This document shows, piece after piece, positions 34,643-46,030 of a DNA stretch of 64,000 nucleotides. Source of the DNA: Pelobates cultripes (taxonomy: Eukaryota > Chordata > Amphibia > Anura > Pelobatidae); contig OW240913.1 in assembly GCA_933207985.1 (NCBI GenBank), forward strand, positions 275,417,287 to 275,481,286, in the 5' to 3' direction. The translations under genes and the position numbers were made by a program. Each line of letters opens with the position of its first letter. Position 1 is the first letter of the stretch. The notes below the pieces were generated by a model. It saw nothing but the letters and a program-made list of their open reading frames with translations. It did no database searches and was not told the DNA's origin.

Positions 34643-36574
34643 TCAGTTTTTTAACCATTTATTAAGATTTTGTAATAAATCCAAGAAATTTATCTCCATA
34701 ATTCTATTTACATCTCTAGTCAGTTTAACTCCCAAATAATCCAAGCTGTTTTCAACCCATAAAAAATTATATCTATCCTTGATCTTATTTTTGGTTTGCT
34801 CATCCAAATTAATATCCAAAATCATAGATTTATTTATATTTAATTTATAATTAGATATTTTACTATAGCTGTTGATTTCTGACATTAGAAAATCCAGTGA
34901 GATCTCCGGGTTAATTATGGTAATTAAGATGTCATCAGCATATAAACTTAATTTCTGTTCTACATCTAGTGTTTTATAGCCATAGATCTTTTTATTATTT
35001 CTGATATTCTCAGCTAATGGTTCAATAGAGAGCAAATACAATAATGGTGAAAGTGGACACCCCTGTCGTGTACCGTTTTTCAGTTGGAACCATGGGGCAG
35101 TAATATTTGGTCCTTTAGTACGTGCTAATGGGTTTGCGTAAAGGGCCATGATGGCTTTCTTAATCCAACCATCAAGACCATAGTGCGACAGTACAACATC
35201 TAAGTAGGTCCAGTTGACTCTGTCGAATGCTTTTTCAGCATCAATCGACAGAGCCAAAACTGGAACCCTATTTCTTTTAGCATCATCCAAGATGTTAACA
35301 ATTTTTCTGATACTAGTATAAGAGTTTCTGCCTGGGACATATCCTATTTGATCTTGATGTATGATCAATGGTAAGAGTTTTTTAACTCTAGCGGCCAGCA
35401 CTGAGACGTATAATTTGGTGTCAACATCTATCAAGGATATTGGACGATAGTTCTTAACATCAGTAGGGTTTTTATTTTGTTTTAGAATTGGTAGGATGTT
35501 AGCTTTTAACATCTCTGTTGGAAGAAATCCTCTTTTAGCTGCACTGTTAAAAGTATTAGTCATATAAGGGCAGATTAGTTCTTTGAATGTTTTGTAAAAT
35601 AAATTGCTAAATCCATCTGGACCTGGGGTTTTATACTCTTCCAGATTATTTATAGCTTTCATTATTTCATCTATAGTTATATCTTTATTTATTGCTTCAC
35701 TTTGTAGTTCTGTTAACTGAAACTTATTTATTTTTTCTAAATTTTTTTTTATGTCTTCAACTGTCGTAATTTGAGGTATATTATATAACTTACTGTAGAA
35801 ATGATTAAATTGTTGTCCTATTTGTTTGGGAATTACTGCAGTTGTTCCATTATTTGTTAGTTTTTCTACCTTATTTAAGCCCTTTTGTTTTCTGAATTTT
35901 TGTGATAGCAATTTGTCAGCTCTGTTGCCCTTGGAATAATATTTTAATTTTAATCTGTCTAAACTTTTAACCGTTCTTTCCATAAATTTTTGGTTGATCT
36001 TATCCTTTATTGCTAATATTTCCTCAGAATTTTCAACTGTTGGGTTATATTTATTATTTTGAGTCAGCTTCCCTAACTGACCATGAAGGTAAGATAGACT
36101 AATATTTTTATCAATTTGACTTTGAAGTTTAATAAAATGACCTCTTGTTACTGCCTTAAAGGCACACCACAAAGTGGATGGATCAATATCCTCTGTACTA
36201 TTTTCTTTGAAATAATTGCTTATATTTATTTCCATAAATTTTTTATTCGCTTCAGAACAGAGCAAACTGTCGTTTAAACACCAACAGTATGGCTCTTTTA
36301 AATTTTTTCCAACTTCTATTGCACATACTACACCATTATGATCTGTCCAAACTGTTTCCTTTATATTTACTTTTTTAACTTTATCAATAAGATTGGGATC
36401 TATCCAAATCATGTCCAGCCTTGAGTAGGAAAAGTGGACTTTAGAGAAGTGTGTATAATCTCTCAAATTTGGATTATGAATTCTCCAAATATCGAACAGA
36501 TTGAATTCGTCTTTGATGTTTTTTAAGGATTTAGCTTGTTTAACTACCATTTTATTTATTTTAACACCTTTCAT
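34643..36574 (-). pseudogene. L1 ORF2, copy 2 (endonuclease end to RT)
   Basis: 643 codons open. Contains 'SRLDMIWI', 'DHNGVVCA', 'PGPDGFSNLFYKTF', 'NYRPISLIDVDTKLY', 'SIDAEKAFDRVNW', 'RQGCPLSP' and 'LYADDILIT', all intact. Upstream frames 36561-36758 ('AGDFNAVID') and 36827-37033 ('NVQGMN', 'LQETHW') are separated from it by homopolymer indels (for example the T run at 36577-36584). The C-terminus is lost at the gap. Confidence 0.92.
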
Positions 36575-37303
36575 TGTTTTTTTTATCTAATTGTGGATCA
36601 ATGACCGCATTAAAATCTCCAGCCAATATTAAATTTCCTTCTTTTATTTCTTCTATTTTTTCTAGAATAGATCTTAAGTAAGAAGCTGGTGAATAATTTG
36701 GGAGATAGACATTACAGAGTGTAAATATCTTAGAATTAATTTTACATATTATTATCAAAAATCTACCGTCTGCATCTTGTAATTGTTGGATTATTTCTAC
36801 CTCTATTTTTTCACCTAATATTATGGCTACACCACATTTTTTTTATCTCTATTTGAGGACTGTATAATAAGCAGGAATTTTTTTCCACCCCACGTTTGTT
36901 TGTCTGATTGCCTCCAATGGGTTTCTTGTAGAAATCCCAAATCAATATGTTCAGTAGCTAAATATTTATATATTAAAGACCTTTTTGTTGTTGTATTCAT
37001 ACCTTGGACATTAAGAGTTAACATTCTTATCATTAGAATTTCTCAGACCTCTTTCCTTCCATCTCGACATAGTAATCTTCCCTATTTTTCTCCATTGCTG
37101 CACAAACATACATGTAACAAAAAAACATATATCTAAAACTATAGGAGGATATCGTCCTCCTTAAGCACATAGACTGTTTACTCACCAACTGGGGAGTCAG
37201 TCTAATCCTGTGTCTAATTAATAGACACTAAGTAGGTCTGTCCGGATTAGGGTGATACTGCATAATGAAACCCCTTAATCTGTTTTACAACAAGAAGGAA
37301 AAA

Positions 37304-38335
37304 AAAAAAAAACTCACTTTTTTTATTTTTATTTTTTTTACTCCTAGTTGTTCTAGCCTATATGCAATAAAGTATAGATGAGTAATCTTCAATCTTAAAA
37401 GACTCATCTCAATGTTCATCTATTATATCTGTCACACATTTTGGACGGATTTTTCTAGTATAAACATAAAATAGAAAACCTTGATAAACCATTTGAATAA
37501 AATTAATCCAGAATAGGTGTAAATTACGTGGAAAATATTTCTAACGACCTATTTATCAACGTGTTCTATCACATTGTTTCCATATATCGTTTCTCTTTCC
37601 TTTTTTTTTTCTTTTTCTTATCTTTTTCTTTCCCTTTATGTGTTATCCATACAATTTTTCTAGTTCAAACTTGTGCACATGCAAATATATATAAGTGTCT
37701 ATCAAATTTATCCTTAATGAACCATCGCATTATTTCTAATTAATATTGTTTATAAGTTACATGTGTCATAGACTGAGAATAAATTCCTCTACTTCTAACA
37801 TAAATGAACACCTTAGTGGATAATTTTTTCTTACTAATATACGTGCAAATAATTATAGTGACTTTTTATCCTCTTTTACTACATCAACTTTTTATAGATC
37901 ATAAACTGCTAAACAATTAAAAAATAAAATAAAAATAAAAACTTCACCTTTTCTTTTACTTCTAATTCTTAGAGTGTAAATAAACAATCTTCATATCTTG
38001 AAAGACCCATCTCAATGTTCATCTTTTATATCTATCACACATTTTAGACAAATTCTTCTAATTTAAACAAAAAATAAAAAAACCTTAATAAACAATTTGA
38101 ATAAAATTAATCTAAAATAGATATAAATTAAGTGAAGAATATTTTAAGCAGTATTTTAATCGACATAGTCTATCACGTCGTTTCCATGTAACCATAAATA
38201 AACACCTTAGTGAATAATTTTTTTCTAACTAATATGCGTGCAAATATTTATAATAACTTTATATCCTCTTTTACCTCATCGACTTATTTTATAGGTCACA
38301 AACTGCTAAACAATAAAAAATAAAAAATAAAGTTG
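37304..38335 (-). repeat. Two tandem monomer-like units at the L1 5' end
   Basis: Unit 1 (about 37304-37922) and unit 2 (about 37923-38335) share blocks such as 'ctcatctcaatgttcatct', 'tttgaataaaattaatc', 'aacaccttagtg' and 'cataaactgctaaacaa' in the same order. Unit 1 has about 200 bp extra. This resembles the monomeric 5' promoter arrays of some L1 families. Confidence 0.75.
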
Positions 38336-39475
38336 TTTTATGATTTCCCTGAGTTTGTTAGACACAGACTAGGAATAAGAGTTTCTGGGCAGTATGACCC
38401 CAAGTTTATTTTATTTTATTTTAATTTAGTCAGTTGAAGTGTACTTAGGAATACGGATTAGTCAGAACATTAGGACAATCCTGCTTTTAAGATGTATTAC
38501 ATTAATAAGTCATCACAATGCTAATGAAGAGAGTTGTGATAATTAATTAACATTATTCTTTCCAAGTTATTTTAAAGTAAACCATGTTTCTATTGAATGA
38601 AAAGTTTGTTACTACAAGGTAGAATAGTAGTCAAAATTATAATTATGTAAACAAAAACAAATCTATGATAGCAAGATGTATGGGTGGAGAATTTCTAGAA
38701 CAATAAGTATTGACAACACCATGAACATTATTTGAAGAATTAGTATAGAACTTCATGGTTGATAACACATCATTTGAATGAGTCTTATAAGTAGTGTTGA
38801 TATATTTTAGGTAGTGAGAGCCTACTGAATATACAAATTAAATACTATGATTGTAAAGTACTGATACAATCATCACTAGAAGGTATTAATGGTATAGGAA
38901 TGTAATTCATGAATACCAATGATAAAGATTTTAAGGTTGCTAGAAACCATATAAATTCATGGAAATATAATTGGACAGGATATTATAGTAATACATGTAT
39001 TAGTACTTAAGTAATATCACGTATTGAGAATGAAAATACTATGTTATATGTGTCTGTAGGAACATGATAGTGATACACAGTTATTATTTAGAAAGTTATC
39101 ATCTTGATTTTGTTATCTACAAAGACATGACTGTACCAGAGCAGGTAGATCTTTCTGATTGTTTTATTGTTTATTGGATCAACATTTGTAAATATTTTAT
39201 TTTATTCATTTATTATTGTTATATGTATATATTATGTTCAAGTAGTTATGATTTAACATGGATATGGATATCAATACTTAGCTGAAACAGAGGGAGTTTT
39301 GAAGTAAAGTAAGCAGTATGAGGGATAGAAGCTCGACCTTCTAAGAACTCTCATATAATAGAAAGTTGTGACTACATCTTGTTCTATGTTCAATGACTGT
39401 GATATGAGTGATGTATGAATGGACAGGTTAGTGACATTGTGTTATGGTTTTAAAACAAACCATAAACAGAGGGAA
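38336..39475 (+). other. 3' internal region of the LTR element
   Basis: AT-rich, with no env or pol motif in any frame. Ends with the purine tract before the 3' LTR. Confidence 0.6.
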
Positions 39476-40013
39476 TGTAGAATATTGCATATTCTATGTT
39501 TCTATTTATTATATATATGGATGTGTGGATTGACATAAGTAACAGATAGTATCAATAAGTCACAAGGCTTTCTTTGTCCGAGAGCTCTGGAATGTGGATG
39601 TGGGGGTCTTGTCCTTATATGGCTAGAGTTAAATGCTGACGTTAGTATTAGCACATCTTTATAGTAACAGAGGGACACAAGGTCGCTCTCGGTCTTGGCT
39701 CTGGCTCTCTCGCTCTAGATGTAAATATGTAAGGATGCAAAAGAAGTCCAGCAATTACCATCTGCTGTTGAATGTCCATAATCCTGTAACATCATTTATT
39801 ATGTTTTATTATGTATGAGTAACAAAGATTAAACCTGAAGAAACCGTAAGTCAGATTGCGTATTACTACTTTTCAATAATATAGACATATATTATTGTGG
39901 TGAGCATTTGGCCCAAGACTATATATACAAAAGACGCATATATATCAATCAACTGAAGACAAGAAGAAATTAAGAAGATTCAACATTAACACCATTACAA
40001 ATTAGATTTTACA
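39476..40013 (+). repeat. 3' LTR, 538 bp
   Basis: TGTAGAATATTGC...TTTTACA, preceded by the purine tract acagagggaa and followed by ctggg. Equal in length to the 5' LTR, so no net indel separates them. Confidence 0.93.
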
Positions 40014-40093
40014 CTGGGAACCTAAACAGTGAACAGGTCACGATAGAGCTAGGAACATATGTTTCTATTCCTAACACTATAGTGTTCCTTTAA
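40014..40093. mobile_element. Right part of split TTAA MITE
   Basis: Continues the MITE begun at 25580 after the LTR insertion and ends CACTATAGTGTTCC-TTTAA. The ctggg at 40014-40018 is the second copy of the target duplication. Confidence 0.85.
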
Positions 40094-40170
40094 CCCCTTA
40101 AGGACACATGACATGTGTGACATGTCATGATTCCCTTTTATTCCAGAAATTTGTTCCTTAAGAGGTTAAG
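40091..40170. mobile_element. Palindromic CCCCTTAAGGAC MITE, 80 bp
   Basis: taaccccttaaggacac... to ...gttccttaagaggttaag, with 'gacatgtcatgattccc' inside. Same family as 8691-8848 and 41253-41332. It overlaps the TTAA at the end of the neighbouring MITE. Confidence 0.88.
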
Positions 40171-40690
40171 GAAATACTTTTAAAAGTGAAACAAAAGGCA
40201 GAGCAATTGAATGTTGAATTATCTGTTCACAGACCGTGTGGCTGACAAACCCTTCTACCATATAATGTTTTATCATCTCTGGAAGGCTAGTGAACTAAGT
40301 AGTATGGTTACACTCAAGTAACCTAGTGAACGCTATATAAATAAGATAATAAATGTACACTTACCCTTAAAGCAAAATAATTAGAAATGGTAACTAGGAT
40401 ACAATAAATATTATATTGCATTACACAAAATGATCATGATAGCAGAACAATATATACATTTGTTGTAGCTTTGGGTACCTTAATTTACGAACATGTCACC
40501 ACATATACTATTACCCTCTGCCCCAAGGCCCAAGGGGTGGAGGGCACTTATTGTCCCTTGCCTGGTTAATTATTATACATCTCATTGATCAAGAAGAGGA
40601 GAAAGATGGGATCTTTATCAAGCCCTAGTTAATGGGGGTTAGGAAGGAAACACATTTTTTTTTAGGGAGGTCATTTTCATTTTTCAATTA
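40171..40690. other. Unannotated stretch
   Basis: No supported feature. Confidence 0.5.
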
Positions 40691-41254
40691 TTAAAGGGAA
40701 ACTCCAGTGCCAGGAAAACAATCTGTTTTCCTGGCACAGCAGGTCCCCTCTCCCTCTCACCACCAATCCTCGGTAGCTGAAGGGGTGAAAACCCCTTCAG
40801 GTCACTTACCTGAGACCCCGCCGATGTCCCTCGGCGGTGGTTTCTGTTCGCCGCCGCCGCTCCTCCCAGTGATTACATCAGCCGGTGGGCGAGACTGATC
40901 CCGCCCACCGGCTGAGGAAACCTAATGCGCATGCGCGGCAGTGTTGCGCATGCGCATTAGAGCTCTCCATAGGAAAACATTGAAAATGATTTTCAATGCT
41001 TTCCTACGGGGAATTGAGTGACGCTGGAGGTCCTCATACAGCGGGAGGACGTCCAGCTGTAATCCAGGAAGTGCCCTCTAGTGGCTGTCTAGTAGACAGC
41101 CACTAGAGGTGGAGTTAACCCTGCAAGGTAATTATTGCAGTTTATAAAAATAAAAATTGCAATAATTACACTTGCAGGGTTAAGAGTAGTGGGAGTTGGC
41201 ACCCAGACCACTCCAATGGGCAGAAGTGGTCTGGGTGCCTACAGTGTCCCTTCA
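40691..41254. mobile_element. TTAA MITE, about 560 bp
   Basis: TTAA-AGGGAAACTCCAGTGCC to GGGTGCCTACAGTGTCCC-TTCAA. Inside are 'gaaaacaatctgttttcc', a GC-rich CpG-dense block (40810-40950) and an inverted pair 'gtggctgtctagtagacagccac' (41081-41103). The right target site is TTCA, presumably mutated. Confidence 0.8.
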
Positions 41255-41332
41255 ACACCTTAAGGACACATGACATGTGTGACATGTCATGATTCCCTTT
41301 TATTCCAGAAGTTTGGTCCCTAAGGGGTTAAG
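41253..41332. mobile_element. Palindromic CCTTAAGGAC MITE, 80 bp
   Basis: Nearly identical to 40091-40170 and placed directly against the end of the preceding MITE. MITEs of this family appear to join TTAA-bearing MITE ends repeatedly here. Confidence 0.88.
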
Positions 41333-42104
41333 GGCTCACCAGGGATGCCTATGTCATTGTAACATGGATACAAATGGAACATATTTAATTTATGTAGGCA
41401 GAAAGTTAGAAGGCATTAGTGTAAGTGTGTAATTTTTGAACAAATTTTTATAAAACAAAAAGTTTAATTAAATTCTAACTAACTGAACACCAATGTATAT
41501 CAAATTCCTTTCTGCCAAATGACTCCTTGCCAGATCTCGAATCTCTTAATTGACAGGAATGATGGATATTAAGTTATTTTTCTAATCGTGGATAATGTGA
41601 TAGATTTTATTATTAATTATATTTTAAACAGAATACCTGTAGAGTTTCAATTGATTATTGAACAATTTAATTATTTTATATGCATGCAATGCTGCAAGCT
41701 ATTATTTTTGGGAATTGTTTTTAAACATACTAAAAATCTGTTTATTACATTATTCAAACTAGAATATTATTTCCAAGCATTTGCCAGGCACCATAGGATA
41801 GCTAATTATGATAAATAAGTTTTTTGAAAATGTCTCTAATAAGCTTTTTATTATATGTGGCAGATGAATTGAGCAATTAACAAGAAATGTAACAGCTTGA
41901 GCATTAGTTTATTTAGTGCTTATTTTTTTTATTAAAATTCCATGTAGATATAACTTCTAAATACTTATTTCCACTTGTTTTATGACATTTAAAAGGCAGT
42001 GCAATAGTATCCTAAGCTACAGCACAAATCCTTGTTGCTGATCTCATACTGAAGCCGTCACAGACAAACTTATACTGACTTACATGCATAGTTTATATCA
42101 GCAA
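41333..42104. other. Unannotated AT-rich stretch
   Basis: Short frame 41588-41818 has no motif. No repeat border seen. Confidence 0.5.
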
Positions 42105-42880
42105 CAGGGTCGTCTTTAACGCGGGGCAGATGTGACAGCTGCCCTAGGCCCAGTTACTCCTTGGGGGCCCAAAGCAGCTGCCCCATTTGCCCTCTATCCA
42201 TAACAATTTATTTTAGGTTCATCGACTTTAGGGCCACCTGGTGGGCTTTTATTAGCAAGGGCCGGTGGGGTGCTGTGGCCCTTTAACAGCGCAACCAGGC
42301 CCCTTGCTTTTCGGCACCCTTGGAGGAAGTGATGGCGAGTTACTTCCTCCCACCTAACTGAGAGCCGCGCGGGAGGGAGACCCAGGAGGAAGCAGTGTGG
42401 AGGGAGCTAGGCCAGGAGAGCTGGACCCTAACTCCCAGCCAACACACTGGACCCCAGGGAAGCCACCCTCTAACAAAGTTAGGAAAATGGAGGGTGGATA
42501 TCAAAGTGTACAATGTGCATGTGTGTCTGAGTGTGTGTGTCAGTGTGTCTCTCTGTCAGTGTATTGTGTGTTTGTGTTAGTGTGTGTGTGTGTCAATATG
42601 CCTGTGTCAAAAATGTGTGTCTGAGCGTGTATGTGTGTGTCAGTGTATGTGTGTTAGTGTGTGTGTCAGTATGTCTGTCAGTGTGCGCGTGTTACTGTGT
42701 CTGAGTTTGTGTGTCAGTATGTCTGTATGTGAGTTAGTGTGTCTGTCAAAGCATTGTTGGACTTGCATAACAGATGGGAATCTACCTTTTGGCCACCCTT
42801 GCAATAGTGCCAGGGTGTAGGGGGGGTAGGATTCAGGGGGCCCAAGCAAATGCTTGCCCGGGGTCCAACCATTATGGTGT
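42105..42880. mobile_element. hAT-like non-autonomous element with GT minisatellite
   Basis: The left terminus cagggtcgtctttaac matches that of the 15801-17684 family. Near the right side 'gcccaagcaaatgcttgcccggggtcc' matches the reverse complement of 15826-15850. A (tgtgtgtcagtgtgt) array lies at 42517-42745. The right terminus and target duplication are not visible. Confidence 0.65.
42517..42745. repeat. GT-rich minisatellite
   Basis: Irregular units of 'tgtgtgtcagtgtgtctg'. Cys/Val/Ser-rich frames over it are artefacts. Confidence 0.9.
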
Positions 42881-42954
42881 GGCTATGGCTGCATAAACAC
42901 AAACAAAAGTGATTTAACTCCTAAATGGCAGTAAATTGAGCTGTGAAACTTCAG

Positions 42955-43290
42955 GGACATGATATGTCTTGGCGTCATACTTGAGTCTGGCCTCACCTTT
43001 GAGCCTCACATCCAGAATGTTGACAAATCCTGTTGACAAATCCTGTAGATTACATCTTAAAAACATGAAAGCCCCTATCTTACGCAAGATGCTACCAAGG
43101 AGCTTGTCCAAGCTCTAGTAATTTCCTCCATGGATTATGGTAACCCTCTCCTAATTGGTCTTTACAAAAGCCGTATTGCCCCGCTAGTCTGTAATGAATG
43201 CTGTTGCCAGAATGATTCTCCTCTCTAGTCGGTCCTCTCACACCTCTGAAAGCGCAGCCAGTTCCCCTATTTACCACTATAACGTCTTAA
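42955..43290 (+). pseudogene. L2-like RT fragment, 5' portion
   Basis: Plus-strand frames read L2-type RT text such as '...TLESGLTFEPHIQNV...' and 'ISSMDYG(N)'. 'tgacaaatcctgttgacaaatcctgt' is a local 16-bp duplication. The fragment continues at 43970-44580 after a foreign AT-rich stretch. Confidence 0.7.
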
Positions 43291-43969
43291 AGCATAGAAC
43301 ATAGCAGGGCTAACCATACATTTATCTTAGCCATAATATTATATAGTCAGTAAGAGATCCTCTATTTAAAATATATAAATAATTGACAATACAATATAAA
43401 ATAGGAAAATCTTCTTGGAAAAAACAAGGTTTTTTTCTCTTTAGATATTTTATTAAATAAAAATATAAATATAGACATATAAAATCCATTACAATAATTT
43501 ATAGCAGAGTTTCTAAGATTAAAGTATATGCTTGCAATAACATTAAAATAGAATAAAATACCCTTCTGGACACATCAACATGTCAGCCTCTCTCAGTCAT
43601 TATAAGATGGAGCAGTGTTTCTGTCTACAAATCTCTCCCCTGTGTGCTAACATTAAAACGGTACATATTTATACCTTAGTTGTTTATTTTAGGACCTCCC
43701 TTAACTTGGCAAATATACAAGGACATAAGTAAAACGTAGGGGGGGCACACATTCCATTAAACTAAGACAAAATGGCGTAAGTTAGAACTGCGCAGCATAT
43801 TGTGCACTGAAATTAGGTAAGAGGTTATTTATTAAAGAAACATTGTATGAAAAACAATATGTTCAATTTCTAACACTTTGTCAGTTGGCAATATCTTAAA
43901 GACAAAGTACACAGTTTAAAAATACAACTTTGCATTCTAAAACTTGTAATATTTGCATTTACCCATAAT
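43291..43969. other. AT-rich insertion between L2 halves
   Basis: Separates two collinear L2 pieces, so it is probably an insertion, but it has no termini I recognise. Confidence 0.5.
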
Positions 43970-44580
43970 ACCTCATCCGTCTGTCAGTCCTTATATTGGC
44001 TTCCTGTATTCTATAAGAGTCAATTCAAAGTGCTAACCAATACCTATAAAACACTGACCAATTCTAGCCTCTCTTATATCTTTTCACAGATCCAAAGGTA
44101 TGCCCCTTCTCTGTCTCTCCGCTCTGCACGTGACCTTCTCCTGTCCGCTGCTTGCAGTGGTATGGCCAACTCACGCTTGCAGGACTTCTCGCAGGTGGCT
44201 CCCTTCCCATGGAATAGCCTACCTACCGCCTCCCCTAGTCTTCAATCGTTTAAAAAGTGCCTTCATACCCATCTCTTTAGTAAAGCATATGGCCTCCCAG
44301 AGTAACATCTACCTCAAATACCTGTCTCTTGCTCTCTCCTAAAGGGCAGCACTTTACTTTTGCCCCAGCTCTGCTTCACTCCCACCTTATTTAATTGCTA
44401 TTTCCTAATGTGTTTTATACCCCACCTCCTATAGAATGTAAGCTAGTTTGAGCAGGGTCCTCTTAAACCTATTGTTCTTGTAAGTTTTCTTGTAATTGTC
44501 CTATTTATAGTTAAATCCCCCCTCTCATAATATTGTAAAGCACTACGGAATTTGTTAGCGCTATATAAATGGCAATTATT
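43970..44580 (+). mobile_element. L2-like LINE 3' part
   Basis: Plus frame 44030-44305 has 'SARDLLLSAACSG', 'WNSLPTASPSLQSFKKCLHTHLFSKAY', the RT C-terminus. It is followed by a 3' UTR and the 'gcgctatataaatggcaattatt' tail. Same family type as 14480-15400, opposite orientation. Confidence 0.87.
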
Positions 44581-44639
44581 AGAAGATACACAAAAACTGC
44601 TTCATTACGCTAAATATGTTTTAATGACTATACTGTTCC

Positions 44640-46030
44640 TTTAACCCTTTAGTGACCAGACCACTTTTAAATTTCTTATCGTTGCGACCAGGGCTTTTTT
44701 TACATTTCTGCGTTGTTTGTGTTTAGCTATAATTTCCCTCTTACTCATTTACTGTACCCACACATATTGTATACCGTTTTTCTTGCCATTAAATAGTCTT
44801 TCTAAGAATACCATTATTTTCATCATATCATATAATTTACTATAAAAAAAATGATAAACTATGATGATTTTTTTTTTTTTTAAAACACTTTTTCTAACTT
44901 TGCCCCCCAAATCTGTTGCACATCTACAACTGCCAAAAAACACCTGTGCTAAATAGTTTCTAAATTTTGTCTTGAGTTTAGAAATACCCAATGTTAACGT
45001 GTTTTTAGCTTTTTTTGGAAAGTTATAGGGCTATAAGTACAAGTAGCACTTTCCAAACCATTTTTTTTTCAAAATTAAAGGGACACTCCAGGCACCCAGA
45101 CCACTTCTGCACATTGGAATGGTCTGGGTGCCAACTCCCACCACCCTTAACCCTGCAAGTGTAATTATTGCAGTATTGCAGACGGCCACTAGAGGGACTT
45201 CCGTGTTCTTAGAACTGCTATGCATGGAGACCGCCAGCGTCGATGGAATCCCCATAGAAAAGCATTGAATAATGCTTTACTATGGGGAGGTCTAATGCGC
45301 GCGGCCATTGCCGCGCATGTGCATTAGGTATCCCCCCCCAACGTCAGAGGAGCGGGGCGGAGCCTGACCCAGTGCCGACGGACATCGACGCTGGATTCAG
45401 GTAAGTCACTGAAGGGGTTTTAACCTTCAGCAACATGGGATGGGGTTGGGAAGGAGAGGGGCACTGCAGGGTCCAGCGGTGCCATGAAAACGGATGTGTT
45501 TTCCTGGTACTGGAGAGTCCCCTTTAACCATTTAATGCAAGTGACCCATGTATAGGTGTGTTGGATTCTCTGGGGGCTAAAAGACCTTATTTGGAAGGTG
45601 CACATTCCAGTTTTCCCAACTTAGAATTTTCACAGCTGATCAACATGCAGCGATGTCCTATTTGGGATATTTTTGAAGCCGGCCAATGTAATTTACCCCA
45701 TCAAACCATATATTTTTGAAAAGTAGACAACCCAGGGTATTCAATATGGGGCATGTCCAGTCTGGCCAAAGTTAGCATTTATATTTGTTTGTGTGTTAAA
45801 AATGCAAAAATGCTACTAAAAAAGACTGAACATACCCCATTTGCAATACATTGGGTTGTCTTCTCTTGCAAATGGTATGTCATCATGGAGGTAATTCTCA
45901 TTTCTGGGCTACCATACGCTCTCAAAGGCAACATAACAAATAGATATGTGCAATTTGTTTCGGTCCGAATTTGCCGAATTTCGGAAGTGCCGAAGTGCTT
46001 CGGATTTCTGCAAAGTCACAAAATAGGATG
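44640..46030 (-). repeat. Copy of the 375-390-bp repeat family, interrupted by a MITE
   Basis: Blocks such as 'gctataagtacaagtagc' (45031) and 'gaaaagtagacaacccagggtattc' (45716) are reverse complements of the tandem repeat at 59740-61020. The MITE at 45075-45527 splits it. The hAT-like element at 45941 lies in its left-hand part, and 46424-46528 may continue it. Confidence 0.7.
45075..45527. mobile_element. TTAA MITE, 453 bp
   Basis: TTAA-AGGGACACTCCAGGC to TACTGGAGAGTCCCC-TTTAA, sharing interior blocks ('ccactagaggg', 'ccatagaaaagcattgaata') with 40691-41254. Confidence 0.87.

Larger units (their letters stand above)
34508..38335 (-). mobile_element. L1 LINE copy 2 with tandem 5' region
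   Basis: 34508-37303 repeats 31634-34407 at high identity. To the right, 37304-38335 consists of two imperfect direct repeats, which would be the 5' end in sense orientation. ORF2 begins at 37033. No ORF1 frame exists between 37033 and 38335. The host LTR element resumes at about 38336. Confidence 0.88.
25983..40013 (+). mobile_element. LTR retroelement with gag-like ORF, 14 kb including nested L1
   Basis: Two 538-bp LTRs (25983-26520 and 39476-40013) lie within perfect ctggg target duplications (25978-25982 and 40014-40018). The 3' LTR starts TG; in the 5' LTR the second base has changed (TA). A purine tract (acagagggaa) precedes the 3' LTR. Without the nested L1 region (about 30028-38335) the element is only about 5.7 kb. 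It contains a gag-like frame but no protease, reverse transcriptase, integrase or env that I can recognise. Whether it is an endogenous retrovirus or a gypsy-type element is unresolved. Confidence 0.93.

Noticed and set aside
42517..42745. Secreted Cys-rich peptide gene
   Set aside because: GT minisatellite translation within a hAT-like element.
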